Positions 9,479 through 21,638 of a stretch of 64,000 nt of DNA are shown one piece after another (within the stretch, counting starts at the first letter, position 1; each line of letters opens with the position of its first letter). A program made the translations under genes and the position numbers. The notes under the pieces were generated by a model. That model did no database searches and was not told the origin of the DNA. It saw only the letters and a program-made list of their open reading frames with translations. The stretch is from Trichobilharzia szidati (taxonomy: Eukaryota; Platyhelminthes; Trematoda; Strigeidida; Schistosomatidae), in contig OX235279.1 in the NCBI GenBank assembly GCA_944472155.2, positions 115,994,110 through 116,058,109 of the forward strand. The letters run 5' to 3'.

Positions 9479-12277
9479 TTAATCCTTTTCTAGTAAATTT
9501 CTGTGGTTGTCCAAACCCTTCTTGAACGAATCAGTTGAAGTTGCAGACATCACTTCTTCTGGGAGTCGGTTCCAAGAGTTTATGACTCGGTGTGAGAACC
9601 AGTACTCAACAGCAATATGATTTTTTCTTGGCTTTTGAACCCTCCTGCTATATCCTCTAAGGTGTTCCGACCTGGTGGGAAGGAAAAGAGAGAATAGGTC
9701 AGGTCCGTAGCCATTATTTAAAATTTTAAACATTGTGATTAAATCTCCTCTCTGCCTACGATACGACAAGGAGAAGAGATTTAAACTGTCTAGTCTCTCC
9801 TCGTATGATAAATTAGTCATTCCAAGAACCATACGTGTTGCCTTCCTTTGCACCTTTTCTAGAATGTGTGAGTCCCCTTTTAGACAAGGGCTGGCGGCCT
9901 GGGTGCAGTTTTCCAGTCTTGACCTCACCAGAGATGGATATAAGGAGGTGAACATATCTCTGGTGATTCTTGTGAAGGCTTTACAAATTGCCCATAATGA
10001 CCTGAAACTACGTGCAGCCACCGCGCGACAGTGTGCTGTAGATTTTAAGTCGTGGCTAACGATGACACCTAAGTCCAAGTGAGTCTGAACTGATGGAAGT
10101 GCAATTCCCTCTAGTTCGTAGGAGCTCGTGTTTGCTTGTCCAATGCGCATGGTAGCACATTTTACCACATTTATCGAGAGCATCCATTCTATGGACCACT
10201 CCGACATCTTGTTGAGGTCCTCTTGCAACGTGGGCGTGTCACTGTTGCCCTTCAGCTCTCTCCAAATTTTTAAGTCATCTGCGTATAGGACCATAGGGGA
10301 GTCGGTGAGCAGAGATAACTCATTGATATACAAAATAAATAGGAGAGGTCCGAGTACCATGCCTTGTGACACTCCATTGCGCACTGCTGTCCAAGAGGAG
10401 AGTTTCGAGTTGATCCTAACCCTCTGCCTCCTATCTACGAGGAATTCCCTAAACCAGTTCAGTAAGCTACCTTTGATACCGATACTTTCCAACTTCATGA
10501 GTAGTCTTTTGTGGGGTACTTTATTGAAGGCTTTGCTGAAGTCTATGAAGGCGACGTCAACGGGTGTTCCGTTGTCCCTGGATTTGACCCAGCTTTCTCT
10601 TGCAGTGTTAAGATTTGACAGGCATGAGAGGTTTCTTCGGAAGCCATGCTGTGCTCTTGATAGTAAGCCTCTATTTTCTAGATATGCCATTATGCTTTTC
10701 TTGATGATTCTTTCCAGTGTCTTAATTAAAGTGCTGGTGAGACTGATAGGCCTGTAATTTGAAGGGCTTTGTCTTGATCTTCCTTTGTGGATGAGGGTTA
10801 CTATGGCGTCTTTCCAGTCACGCGGTAACACTCCATTTTGGAGAGAAAGCTTGAAGATCGTAATCAAAGGGCCGGCTATGTGGGCTGATAGCTCCTTGAG
10901 AAGCCTTGGGTGAAGATTATCAGGACCCACTGATTTCCCTGCATTTAGTTTCCTTAGGCAGTTGAGCACGATGCCTTGGTCGATGTCAACGGAATCTATC
11001 CCATGTTCTTCTGGTGCAGCCAGGGCTGATCCTATAGGCAGTGACGACTCCTATGTGAAGACTTAGGAGAAGTAGCTTGCTATTGATTCTGCTTTTCCTT
11101 GATCTTTTTCGAATGTATCACTTTTAATAGTCAGGTTTGGGACACCATTGGATGTTTTATTCCTCAAGTTCATGTACGAGAAAATTTTTTTAGGTTGTGC
11201 CTTTGCATTTTGAGCCAGGTGTGCTTCGAACTTCATCCTTGATTGGCAGATTTCTGCAATAGCTTTATTTCTAGCTGTGTTATATAATTGCCTGGTCTCA
11301 GAAGTCTCCAAAGTGGCAAACAAGTTCCAACATTTGTGTTTACGTCTGAGTAACTTACGAATCTCTCGGTTTATCCAAGGAGGGCAATGTTTCCAACCTT
11401 TTGGGACAGACCAAGGGATGAAAGGTTCAGTTACTTGGGCGTAAAGTTGTTTAAATTGGTTCCATGCGGCTTCTGCTTAAGACTCTGGGTTGATGTACCA
11501 GTTTAATGAGTTGGCTGCTAAGACGATTGCATTTATATCAGCTTTCCAAACGTTTGGTCGAGATGGGGTTTCGGCCCTTGCTGCCGTTGCTGTGAACTTG
11601 AAAGTGAGCACAGCATGGTCACTTCTTCCTAAAGGAGGAAGATGTTGTATGAGATCCACATCCTCACCATGGGAGAACACTAGGTCCAGAGTTGAGGAGG
11701 AGTGCTGTGAGTCATAGCGCGTGGGCTTAAATATATGTTGGACTAGGGCTAACGATAAACTAGATTCCAGCAGTTTATAATCAAAGGAGTTGACTGAGGA
11801 TGGAGTTGTTAGGCTCGTCCAGTCAACTGTTGGGGCGTTGAAGTCGCCAACTACGAGACTTCGACATTTCGAGGTCCAGGAGCCTAACTTCTCTATCAGG
11901 AAGTCATCTGCACTGCAGTCAGGAGTGCGGTACATAGCAAGGAGGTCAATGTCTTGGCCTATGCATTTGAGTCTGCAGCGTAGAAGTTCGCACGACTCAC
12001 TTTCGTGAGCGAGTGCTTCGATACTACGCCCGGTTAAGCATTTCTTGAGGTAGATGACTACGCCACCTCCTTTGCGGTTTAATCGGTCCACCCTATGCAC
12101 TTCGAAGTTTGGCAGGTTAACTTCGTTGTCAGTGACATCGGGTGTGAGCCATGTCTCTGTGATAATAATTACATCCGGGTTTCCGGAGTCTATCATGTTA
12201 ACCAGCTCAGTCCGTTTATTTAACAGGCTGTGGGCGTTTGTGTAGCAAACTGTAAATTCAGTTTGGTGCCTACCCAC
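9479..12277 (-). pseudogene. CR1-type ORF2: endonuclease and reverse transcriptase, three stops
   Basis: One frame of about 930 codons. APE-type endonuclease (12277-11480) keeps YTNAHSLLNK, ITETWL, RKGGGVVIY, VVGDFNAP and the final SDHAV. RT (about 11040-9800) keeps AGKSVGPDNLHPRLL, FIDFSKAFNKVPH, a GVSQGMVLGPLLF motif and the catalytic YADD. The C-terminal part has VINSWNRLPEEV. Stops are TAA 11477-11479, TAA 11063-11065 and TAG 11051-11053; no frameshift is needed. The usual AFD of motif A reads AFN, and GVPQGS reads GVSQGM. Not functional as it stands. Confidence 0.9.
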
Positions 12278-12351
12278 AGAGGTTTCGGGATCATTGAACT
12301 GCGAACTTGGGCAACCCGAAAACCCTTAATCTTGAGGTTCTTTTCGCTGTT

Positions 12352-13407
12352 TCAGCGTCGTTCGCTTAATTCTAGGGCCGCAGACTGTCTTTTGACACGG
12401 TCTGCGAGGCTGAAGTCGGCGCGGACATATATACCTGATCCTTTAAGAATATGAGAGTTGCTTAGAATAGCATCCCTCTCTTCTTTGGAGTTTAGCACGA
12501 CTTTGAGGAGACGTACAGGCTGACTTACTGTAGGGTAAGGCTTTTGGCCTATTCTATATACGCTATGTATAGCAATGCCTGATGCTGTTTGTGGCAGTAG
12601 CTTGTCTAAAAGGGGCTTAATCAAGTTAAGGTCATGCTCATATCTAGTCTTGGGATCGGGGGCCAGTGACTCTTCCGCTTTATGGAGAATGAGCGACCTT
12701 TCAGAGAGATTAGGTTTGCTTGCCGTGGCTTTCTTGCTCTGCGGCGTAAATGTGTTTCTGTCCTTCTTGGGCGATGTAGCCAATGTGTTATCCTTACCTC
12801 GCTTTCTGCGGGAGACTACGTTACGCCATTCATTGAAGTTCTCCTCGCTAATCGTAGTAGGATTTATCTGCCCGCTACTCACCGGTGTGGATGAGTCTTG
12901 ATCCACTAGTCCCTGGGCGACTTGAGTTGTAGGTTTTCGACCCCCTTTTATTGTGGCAGTCTTTCCATTACTGTCACTGGAGGGCTTATCCGGTATCGTG
13001 GGGGCAGCCTGGGTGTCTGGAATGTGGTGAGCGCTCTTCTGTGCTGAAAGGCACTCACTTATTGACAGAGACGCATTGGGGACATGTGCTGTTTTGTCGA
13101 TGACGCTAGTCGCGTCATCGTTGTCTGAGCAATAGTCGGCGTTCTCCTGTAGTGGAGGACGCTTGCAGTCCATGAGCTGTAAAGCCCCACTGAGAGTGGC
13201 AATGGCTTCTACAATACGGAATTTGATAGTACTACAACAGTCGTTGCACAACCAGTTCGCTAGAGGTCTGCAGCAGCGTTTGTATGCTGCAGGATTTAGG
13301 TTTGTGTACATACTGTGAAACCATCTCTTGCAGTTATCACACTGCATTCCCTCATCCACTTGGAACTGGCACATAACCCTTCCACAGCAGTTCTTTTTGG
13401 TGGGCAT
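12352..13407 (-). CDS. CR1-type ORF1 protein with PHD-like zinc finger
   Basis: 351 residues, intact. The N-terminal 60 residues have Cys/His pairs in the order of a PHD finger: CCGRVMC, then CDNCKRWFH, then CNDCC. A Ser/Thr/Asp-rich middle and a conserved C-terminal block (YRIGQKPYPTVSQPVRLLKV, then a basic end) follow. In CR1 elements this protein accompanies the RNA and is thought to help target-primed integration. It ends 74 bases before the ORF2 ATG. Confidence 0.85.
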   Translation of the reverse strand: MPTKKNCCGRVMCQFQVDEGMQCDNCKRWFHSMYTNLNPAAYKRCCRPLANWLCNDCCSTIKFRIVEAIATLSGALQLMDCKRPPLQENADYCSDNDDATSVIDKTAHVPNASLSISECLSAQKSAHHIPDTQAAPTIPDKPSSDSNGKTATIKGGRKPTTQVAQGLVDQDSSTPVSSGQINPTTISEENFNEWRNVVSRRKRGKDNTLATSPKKDRNTFTPQSKKATASKPNLSERSLILHKAEESLAPDPKTRYEHDLNLIKPLLDKLLPQTASGIAIHSVYRIGQKPYPTVSQPVRLLKVVLNSKEERDAILSNSHILKGSGIYVRADFSLADRVKRQSAALELSERR

Positions 13408-13430
13408 ACGATCTAGAGAGAACTGGGGAA

Positions 13431-16384
13431 GAAATTTAAATATAACTTTAAATGCACATAGACCTTTATAATTCAGTGATAAAAAGCCAATGAGTGCACA
13501 AAAATATATACAACTATTATGTTATAAGACACAATTTCCTATAATTTAAATAGACTCAGATCTGAAAAGTAAACTAACTTTGATCAGAAGAAACTGATTA
13601 AAAGTTAATCTGTAGACTTTTGGAGCGTATAACACAACAAAAGCCAAAACTAAACAAGAGCTTGTAAAATTCACCCCCTTTTCAAAGTTCCTTGTGCTCA
13701 TGAAGACTTCCAATATCCAGTGTCGTTTATACGAGCCAGTATAAAACAATTTGATTTCTTTGTGCACGCCTCTTAATTGAGGTAAAATTCCTGAACTTTG
13801 GTAAACTTCTGCGTAGCTCGTCCTGCCACTGGACTGTCGTAGCTTTGTTTGACTCCAAAATGAGTAGCGCTATGATTAATTATATACGGTTTGTTGTATG
13901 AAGTGTGTTGAGACTGTTGCTACTGTAAAATGGAGTTGATCCTTTCACCAGTTAGTCCTCCGGTATCGTCGTCAAAAGAAAATAGATAATATTAATAACA
14001 GTAATAATAGATATAAGTAGTGAATTTATTCAGACTAAAAGACAGAAAAAGAAATAAAGAAAAAGTAAAGCGGACAGCCGATTAAATTTGAAGTTGGTAT
14101 ATATATATCAGTAATAATAATGATAAGTGTAGTTAGAGTTTTCAGGAGTAAGACGGGAGAGAATGTATAGAAGTAAAACGACGAACTTAGTTGTCTACCC
14201 AGGAATGGCATACGGGATTTTGAGAGGATAGGCCATTTGGACGCCGCATGATTTTCTCGCCTTCATAAATAGGTTGTAAAACATCTAACAATTTGAAGCT
14301 TCATATTCTCACTGAATACCTGAAATAATACTTTATTCTCATATTTATGCAACTTCTAAGAGAACTTCTTGACAAATCTGCAAAAATTGTTAAATTGGCT
14401 TATGCCCAAGGGGGAAACACTAATTTCCTTAGGAATCCATATAGTATCTTATTCAAGTCAATCGTCTGTGGTTTTTTCATGATCACTGATTTAGTTTTAC
14501 CTAAGATATCCGTTAAGGGCTAAATCTATCCTCTACCTTACTTATCGAACTGTTCTATTACCATATATTCCGATTTCTGATATCTTGCCACATTCCAGTT
14601 AAGTTTATACAGCGTCCTCTTTGCATTTGATGTGCCGCTATGTTATGTTACCAAACAGGGAAATATACAACAGCACAAAAATTAGTCCTCAGTTTGGATC
14701 ACGCGTCTTCAAAACTATGTTGTCTTCGTTTTTTCCCAAAGTCACACCAGATAAATCTTTAGCCGGTCCCTCTCTCTGTGACGCTGAGTAGGCCGTAATC
14801 CTGTATATCAGCCCATGTGCTTACTTGCACTTAGCATTGCTTGTGAGGATTTTTCAGCCTACATGAATTCAGTGGAGTATTCATGTCTGCCGAGTAAAAA
14901 ACCTATCTTTGATCTCAGGCAGCAGATCTACTTCACTTGTTCTCTGGATATTTTATGAATCTAAACTTTGAACGCCTTCGTCTGAAGTGGGTCTGGTGCT
15001 CCTTTTCACTTGATACGTTAGAAAAACTGCTGCAACACTTCCTTTTCTTTGAGGCTGTCATCTTCCACTCTTACTTGCTTATCGTAAGTAATAAAGACTT
15101 TATTGAAACTTCGATTACAACGTGACACCAGTCGGGGAAATACTGTAAACCAGGGAGTGCCGGACGACTGTTGCGCTACAGCTTAGGAAACTCCTGAAGT
15201 ATTCACTCAACACCTTGTCGAGGATTAGATCTAGGAACTTCACATCACAGGCCGAGACTTTTGACGACTTGGTCCTGGATGGGCTAGTTACTAAAGTTAC
15301 TAGAGAGTTCCCAACTAAAATGAAACAGCTGTGCAGTTCTCCCCTGTATTTATCGGTTCTCTAAATGATATTGCTCAGTGGCATAACTTGAGCTTAATCA
15401 GATTAATACAAACCAAAACTTGAAAATAAGAATTTATTCTCTATAGAATAATGTTGTGACTATTATCACTGAGAAAGTTCCCATGTTCAAAACCTGCTTA
15501 GATGTAAATCAGAGGAACTAGGGAAAACTCTACTGATTTATCACTGAAAGGAATTTTCTGAAATATACTCACTGTGGAAATCGTGAGCAGTAGCAGGATT
15601 AAACAAAGATCAGGCCAAAATTTAAATCACGAATAGTCAAACTGTGACAACAGAAGGCAGGACATGGAAGCTAAAGTAGACTTTTCATTAATTAAATCGC
15701 TGTTTATTAATCTGCAGTTTATATTAGGCTTACATCAAACGATGGGAAATCGAGTGTTCAAATACACATAGTATTCTGTTTCTAACATCAAACAGAATAA
15801 TCAAAAAAATATATCGCATTCTCTTGATAATGCCGAATGGAACTGTGGGAAAATGAAAGAATAACATTCCGTTGACACACATTGTCTGTATCACACCACC
15901 AAAAAACCCCTGCCTCAGCAGTACAACACTGGACGCAAAATGTCCTTTGCAGACTGTAGAATAGTTGGAAAATCTTCAGAGTCTACCACATCATCACCAT
16001 AACATAAGTGATGATTGAAAATTATATTAAGGTGAATTCTCTGCTTAACCATTGTTACTTATGAACCTCAGAAGCATTTATCCCTACTCCATTCCTGAAA
16101 ACATGTCTAATAAATGAAAAGCTTATGACTACAGCGTTTTACAATGAGCACTGAAGTCCACTATTTCATTGGGCTGTAAACGCTAATAATTTCGAGTCAT
16201 CTGACAAACCCTCAGCGGCATGGTGCATCATAGATCACAATTTTATTAGTGGTATATATACATTGCCATACCGAAAACGTTCTCTATCACAATTCGCAAC
16301 TTCTAAATTTGTTGTTCGCACTTAAAATTTTAAAAACCTATCACTGTTTACCCAATATGTTGCCTTTATTTCTATACATATATT
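13431..16384. other. No gene recognised; one degraded repeat
   Basis: Only a degraded SINE-like stretch at about 15110-15290 (AACCAGGGAGTGCCGGACGA) is suggested, related to the element at 3821-4006. The rest is AT-rich with no supported exon. Confidence 0.35.
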
Positions 16385-16560
16385 TATTTATCCCTTTACG
16401 TTCCCAGTGGAACATAGGACATCAAGCTAGAGCTCTGAAGTTGCGGTAGCAGTGGTGTTTATTTTTACGGGATGGGGTTGCTAGCCGCATACACAACCTT
16501 CCCTTTTTACCAGTCTTATTATTGGCTTAGCGTGCTAAAAGAGTGCGTCGGCCGAGGATC
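16385..16560 (-). mobile_element. LINE 3' end fragment
   Basis: Minus strand CCTATGTTCCACTGGGAACG followed by an A-rich tail (AAATAAATA). Shares more than 100 bases with 26945-27090, including GGGATGGGGTTGCTAGCC on the + strand. A weaker copy is at 60625-60770. Confidence 0.55.
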
Positions 16561-18299
16561 GAACCACGAACCAAGTGAAGCATTCTACCTTTACGGTGGT
16601 CAGCGTCAGCGCTTCAAGAGTGGAATACCTACTATCCACAAACGTCTGGATTCAGCTGCCTGCAAACACACTTCTGAACCTCACCTAACCAGTAGCTGCT
16701 ATAGAAGGAAGGCTGAACGCGAGATGAGCGACCTAAAAACTAAAAATATTCTCGACCGCCCTCAAAGCTTGAAGATCTATGTCTCATTCTACATGCAAAG
16801 GAATGAAAAAAGTGATTTTGCAGGCCAAAAGTATCATAGAAGGTCGGCACTGATACCCAAGATCTTATTATGCCACTAAATGCAGTAACCACCTCATCGG
16901 GCGTCCTATAACCGCTCCGCCAATATGTTGTGATGAATTGTTACTGGTTTGTGATTATCAAGTAACTTCGCCTGAGAACGCCCGCAGGCACGACAACATG
17001 CTCAATTGACCACTGGAAACATTCAGATAGACATAAAAGTCAAATTCAACCATGACAACAGTGACAATAGTGACAAACCTTTTCACCCGTCAAAAATACG
17101 GCGTATATACAGTCCACAAACCCATAGGATAATTCAAGCTATAAATAAATATTTGATATCTGATTGTTTGTGTGATCTTGAAAATCCTTCAAAATAAACC
17201 AATCAAGTCTTCATGTCACTGCATGCACCAATTACGGCTTCTCGACTAGCAACGATAGGTTGTTCGTCCTAACAGCGTCACTGGATGTCTCTTGTCACGC
17301 AATAGGCTTCTTAAATATAAGCCAGTTGATTAAGCTGCTTGAACGACTTTAAGCTCGCTTTCGGTTGGCTTCGACTAAAAATTGCACTCATGGTTGTTGT
17401 ATGGCTATCTATCCTTCTAGACCTGCGATTTGTCCTTACCACCCAATGACCGTTTAGTCCACCTCATCTAACCTGGTGACTGAGTTTTTCTTAAGGCCGC
17501 TCCAACTTGCAAAAGGGGAATAGAAGGCTTACAGCTGCTCAAAGCTGTATATATTAGCAATGAAGAGTGTAGAGACGCACAATGACAACGACACAGCCAC
17601 CTCATTCTTACCTCTTGAAAATACAATACCCACCGTGTGTTTCATTGCACACGGATAAAATATCGATCTTTGGTAGCAGAATGGCGGTGGTTCAATTGAT
17701 TTGGCGAATTGCTTTAATCCCCTGCTGAACGAAGCTAGATGAAATAGAGACACGTTGAGAAGACTATCCAGTGGCGTTATTGACTATTCCCTAGAGTTGA
17801 GAACCGATTGGAAGCAAATGAGCGACATTGTAAGGGTAACATGAAAATCACTGTAAATGAGATGGAAGCTTATTTTGCAATCACGGAGCCTGCTGAAAAG
17901 GACCACAGATTACAGATTGGAATGGGAGTGTGCTGATGAAGACTCCTGCGCCAAATCTATTTATACGGTACAAAAGATTTTCAGTATGTACAATGCTTCG
18001 TTTCCGAACCAGCCTGATCCGCAATCTGAGCGTAATTGTTTGGGGAATTGATACATCTACTGAATTTCATAGGAGTCTTGCAACAATGTGACGCTTATTT
18101 CTACTTACAACGGAATAACAATAAAGGAAGTCACCTTCCCAAATAGATTTACGTTTAGCGAAGAATAGATTTTTGTCTAGTTTGGAATTGAGCGTGATTA
18201 GTTATGCTACACATTTGAGTGCACCATTAACCGTAGGGTATTCTCGCAACCACGTGTCCTAGCCTGGAATATATAAAATGGTGCGAACTACTCCACTAG

Positions 18300-19535
18300 A
18301 TGTGAGACCCTAGGACTAGAAACACTATGGCTAAGACGCCTGGGACTAAACTTAACACTTTACTATAAGCTTCTAAACCGCTTAGTTTTTACCTCTACTA
18401 ATGGCACTCGACTTTCAGATGACAGTGGCTACAAACTAAGACACACCAAGAGTACAGTAGCTATCGAACAATGTAAAACAGCCACCAGGCAAAAGTTTTA
18501 CTTGATTAGGTATGCACAGATATGGAATAAACTGCCAATGGAAATGCGTCAAGCAAGTACATTGGCCTGCTTCAAAAAGGTGCTTAATGATAAACTACAA
18601 GAGTTTGCAAACGACGGTAGTTCTGGTTCCTATCTGAGAGCCTCCGAAATTATAGGTCCATTTAATGTATAAGCTTAAATACTAAACCTGTTGTTTTTTG
18701 CCTATATTTATGATTCTAGATAAAACATTAACGGTTAAGATACGTATCCTCAAACAGACAATAAGTTTGTAAAACTACTACCCAACACAATAAGTGGAGT
18801 AAAATGGACATAAACCGACAACATGAAAAAGGTATAACTCACCACAACATCACATGGACAGATGTACGCTCGTTGGGCAACATAAATATCTCACCAACTA
18901 CAACCCACCTTTCCTTAGATAATGTGATGAACTTATATCCATAATGTTGCTGAGCAGTTAATATTCTCAACTCCTGTCGGAACAGCTGAAATTCATAAAC
19001 CTTCCTCACACTAAGAAAATACCCACAAGCAGTAGAAATCCATTAATTAATGCGTCTGAAGCTTATGTATTTACTCCCAACAATGACATTGCAGATCAAA
19101 TGAGATAAACATATCACTGATTTCAAAATAACACATCAATGATTCTGCACACAACGAAGTTATGTATGAAAATTGACTTCAAGCTTTATTTTTTCCCAGG
19201 CGCTTATAATCCATCCACTAAAGACCTGGTTTTTTTGTCAATGCGAAGACAACACTTCTGTATTTCCTGATGTGTTGCACTCACTGACAATCTAGCAGAT
19301 TTTTCCAACTGTGCACAGAAATGATTGTATATAAGTGAAAAGGCTGTTTTATACTACTGGGATTAACATTTATCAAGTGTATGTATATTCTCCAGCGGAC
19401 ATATAAGGCATATCTTTCTACTGCCTGTAAATTGTGGTTGAATTATATTGTTCTATTTCTGTAACAATTTGATGATACCTGTAAACTGGCGTCCCTCATG
19501 TACTGTACTATGAGAATAAATTTATTTATTTACTT
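18300..19535 (+). mobile_element. CR1/L2-like LINE, C-terminal RT end and 3' UTR
   Basis: From about 18310 to 18600 one frame reads LETLWLRRLGLNLTLYYKLL, ... YAQIWNKLPMEMRQAST and CFKKVLNDKL. This is the conserved C-terminal segment after RT in CR1/L2-type LINEs (compare VINSWNRLPEEV in the 9.4-13.4 kb element). It ends near 18672. About 860 bases of AT-rich 3' sequence follow, finishing in AATAAATTTATTTATTTA at about 19510-19535, a likely tail. 5'-truncated. Confidence 0.7.
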
Positions 19536-19539
19536 ATTC

Positions 19540-21456
19540 GGCACTGACTCATGGGGACAGGTTCTGCAGTACTGTGGAAATCAAGTTTCTGACTTCACTG
19601 GACAATTTGATATAGCATAGGGTTCCTAAATAATTCTAAGCACCAATAAAGCTCAGGAGAAAAATCTTGTACACATCTGCGAAATCAAACTCAAGTTGTA
19701 TGACATGAGACTAGCTGGAAATTAAGGCTGGTGAGGATTATACTACCACAGTGCACAATTTGTATTCTTATATCACTGGTAAGGGTGAGTTGGGAGTTAT
19801 ACTAACACTAAAGCCACACAGTTTTTTAAGATAGTTGTCTTATTCCCCTACCTGCTTGCACTAGCTGGGAGTGCATGGGTACGTGGATTCATCTGTGATC
19901 CATTGTCGACCGTCAATATAATATACTGAAACCATTTAATGTTATCAGGAATAAAGACATTATTAGCTGTCAATGTGAGTACTCATTCAGCCAGATGTCC
20001 AAAACTTATTATGAAAATGAGGACAACAAACAATACGGTGATTGGCCATGGTTAAATAAACCGCCTAAATATTGATGGATTCTATCCAATTAGGCCTATA
20101 AACCGGTTAAATTTACGGCTTCCTGAGAAGAATACTGCCATGGCATTTAAACGTAATATAATGATTGGTAACTTAATTCTTCCTGCAAAGAAATCATCAG
20201 TGTAGAATCTTTGAATGGCCATTTATATTGGAATGAGTTTCGTCTATGGACTCTGGATTCTGACCAGTCATTTAAAAATATTCTGTATCGCACAACAATT
20301 CGAAATTCATAACGAAGACTTGCAATTTTGACCATTTGTAACGCAAGCCACAGCATATTAATCAGTTAATTTCAAAATCCCAGTAAGATAAGAAGAATGG
20401 CAAAATGCCGGTATGCTTTCATATTTACGCATGACAAACACAAGCATTTTATGTACCTTAATGTTATTTGCACATCTTGCTATATTTGTGATAGGAGTTC
20501 TCTTTCCTTCTCTTTTCGTGTGTGAATTTCAGTCATGCTCCGTTTTTGTGCGACAATGTAACAGTGCCTGTTACACATGGGATTCTACTCAGGAAGTGGC
20601 TTTGCAAAATCATACCTTCTTTTGAGATAGTCTAAAAATCCCGTGTAATAACATTTGTTGGCATTTTCCTGCGTGATTGAGTGTATCTGGTCGAGGTACA
20701 CCTGTCTTAATTTGGTTGTGTTATATGACTGATCGCTTTAATCGCAAGAATTAACCCTTTCTGCATATCACGGTATATATTTTGCCCCATGCTATAGCAT
20801 ATATGCAACAGTTGTTACCTAATAACTGCACATTATGTGAAAACTGATCCTACTCAGCTCATGTTAGATATTCAGCTAGTGAAATTCCCGAAATTATTAT
20901 CATATGCAGCATCTGTTTACTGTTCTTGAGAGACAGCGACTCATAAAATTCTCTGAGGGATCTTTTGCAGTCTAATGGATGGATAAGCCCAGGAAGTTAG
21001 TGGTGTAAAATGGATTTACACTGGCCGAAAGTTGCATGACCAGATAGGAAAAATAACGAACACGATAAGAGACAATTCAAACAGTACATAATGCAGGTGG
21101 ATAGCAGCAGAAAAATTTGAAGCTGCTGATACGACCAAAAGACAAGTACGGAAGTTGTCTGGGGTTAATATGGACCTTACTCGTCAATCCAATCAAAATT
21201 TCCTGTAATTACTCAGAAGACATGTTTGCATAAGTTTCAGTGGGTTTAATACGGCAAAACGGTAATTATCTGATCTTAGTCCTGCAGGGTGTACAAGGAT
21301 GAGTAATAAATGATTGTTTATCGATGAAACTTCCATAATAATTGGATTTAAGGATGATTAAGTAATTGTTCACCAACCACCGGTGACTGTTGCATGTTCA
21401 CTGTTGAACACAGCAATTAAAAGATTTTGGAGCGACTTTCATTAGGTTTCTTCTCG
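19540..21456. other. Upstream region of dvl; nothing recognised
   Basis: AT-rich. It presumably holds the dvl promoter and 5' UTR, but I see no clear core promoter motif that can be placed with confidence. Confidence 0.3.
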
Positions 21457-21638
21457 ATGGCTGGTAGTGGGTCTCCACCAGGAGAGACGAAGTTTATATA
21501 TTATATTGATGAAGAAGAAACGCCGTATCTTGTAAAACTTAATATTGCACCCGAAAAAGTTACCTTGGGTGACTTTAAAAATGCTTTAAATCGTCCTCAT
21601 TCAAAGTTTTTCTTCAAATCCATTGATGATGACTTCGG
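21457..21638 (+). CDS. dvl: dvl exon 1: start and first two thirds of DIX
   Basis: Encodes residues 1-60 plus two bases of codon 61. It contains the DIX hallmark [14 protein letters not shown] and the [11 protein letters not shown] segment that forms the head-to-tail polymer interface in the family. It ends at GG before the donor GTTAGT (phase 2). A possible acceptor, TTTCATTAG, sits about ten bases before the ATG. That would suit a 5' UTR intron or spliced-leader trans-splicing, which is known in schistosomes, but this is not proven here. Confidence 0.95.

Larger units (their letters stand above)
9435..13430 (-). mobile_element. Nearly full-length CR1-clade LINE
   Basis: A 4-kb minus-strand element with two open frames: ORF1 (13407-12352) and ORF2 (12277-9479), the latter coding endonuclease then reverse transcriptase. 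Only three in-frame stop codons break ORF2, so the copy is fairly young. The gene order and PHD-like ORF1 suit the CR1 clade, of which schistosome SR1 is a member. I cannot assign the exact family. Confidence 0.88.

Noticed and set aside
10128..10757. 209-codon open frame on the + strand
   Set aside because: It is the antisense shadow of the CR1 reverse transcriptase.
16472..16879. 135-codon open frame on the + strand
   Set aside because: Begins inside a LINE 3' fragment and shows no domain or splice context.
17617..17725. Possible minus-strand exon (GLKQFAKSIEPPPF...) with donor AGAG|GTAAGA
   Set aside because: Good donor, but its exit phase (1) does not fit the exon at 8145-8440 and no partner exon was found.
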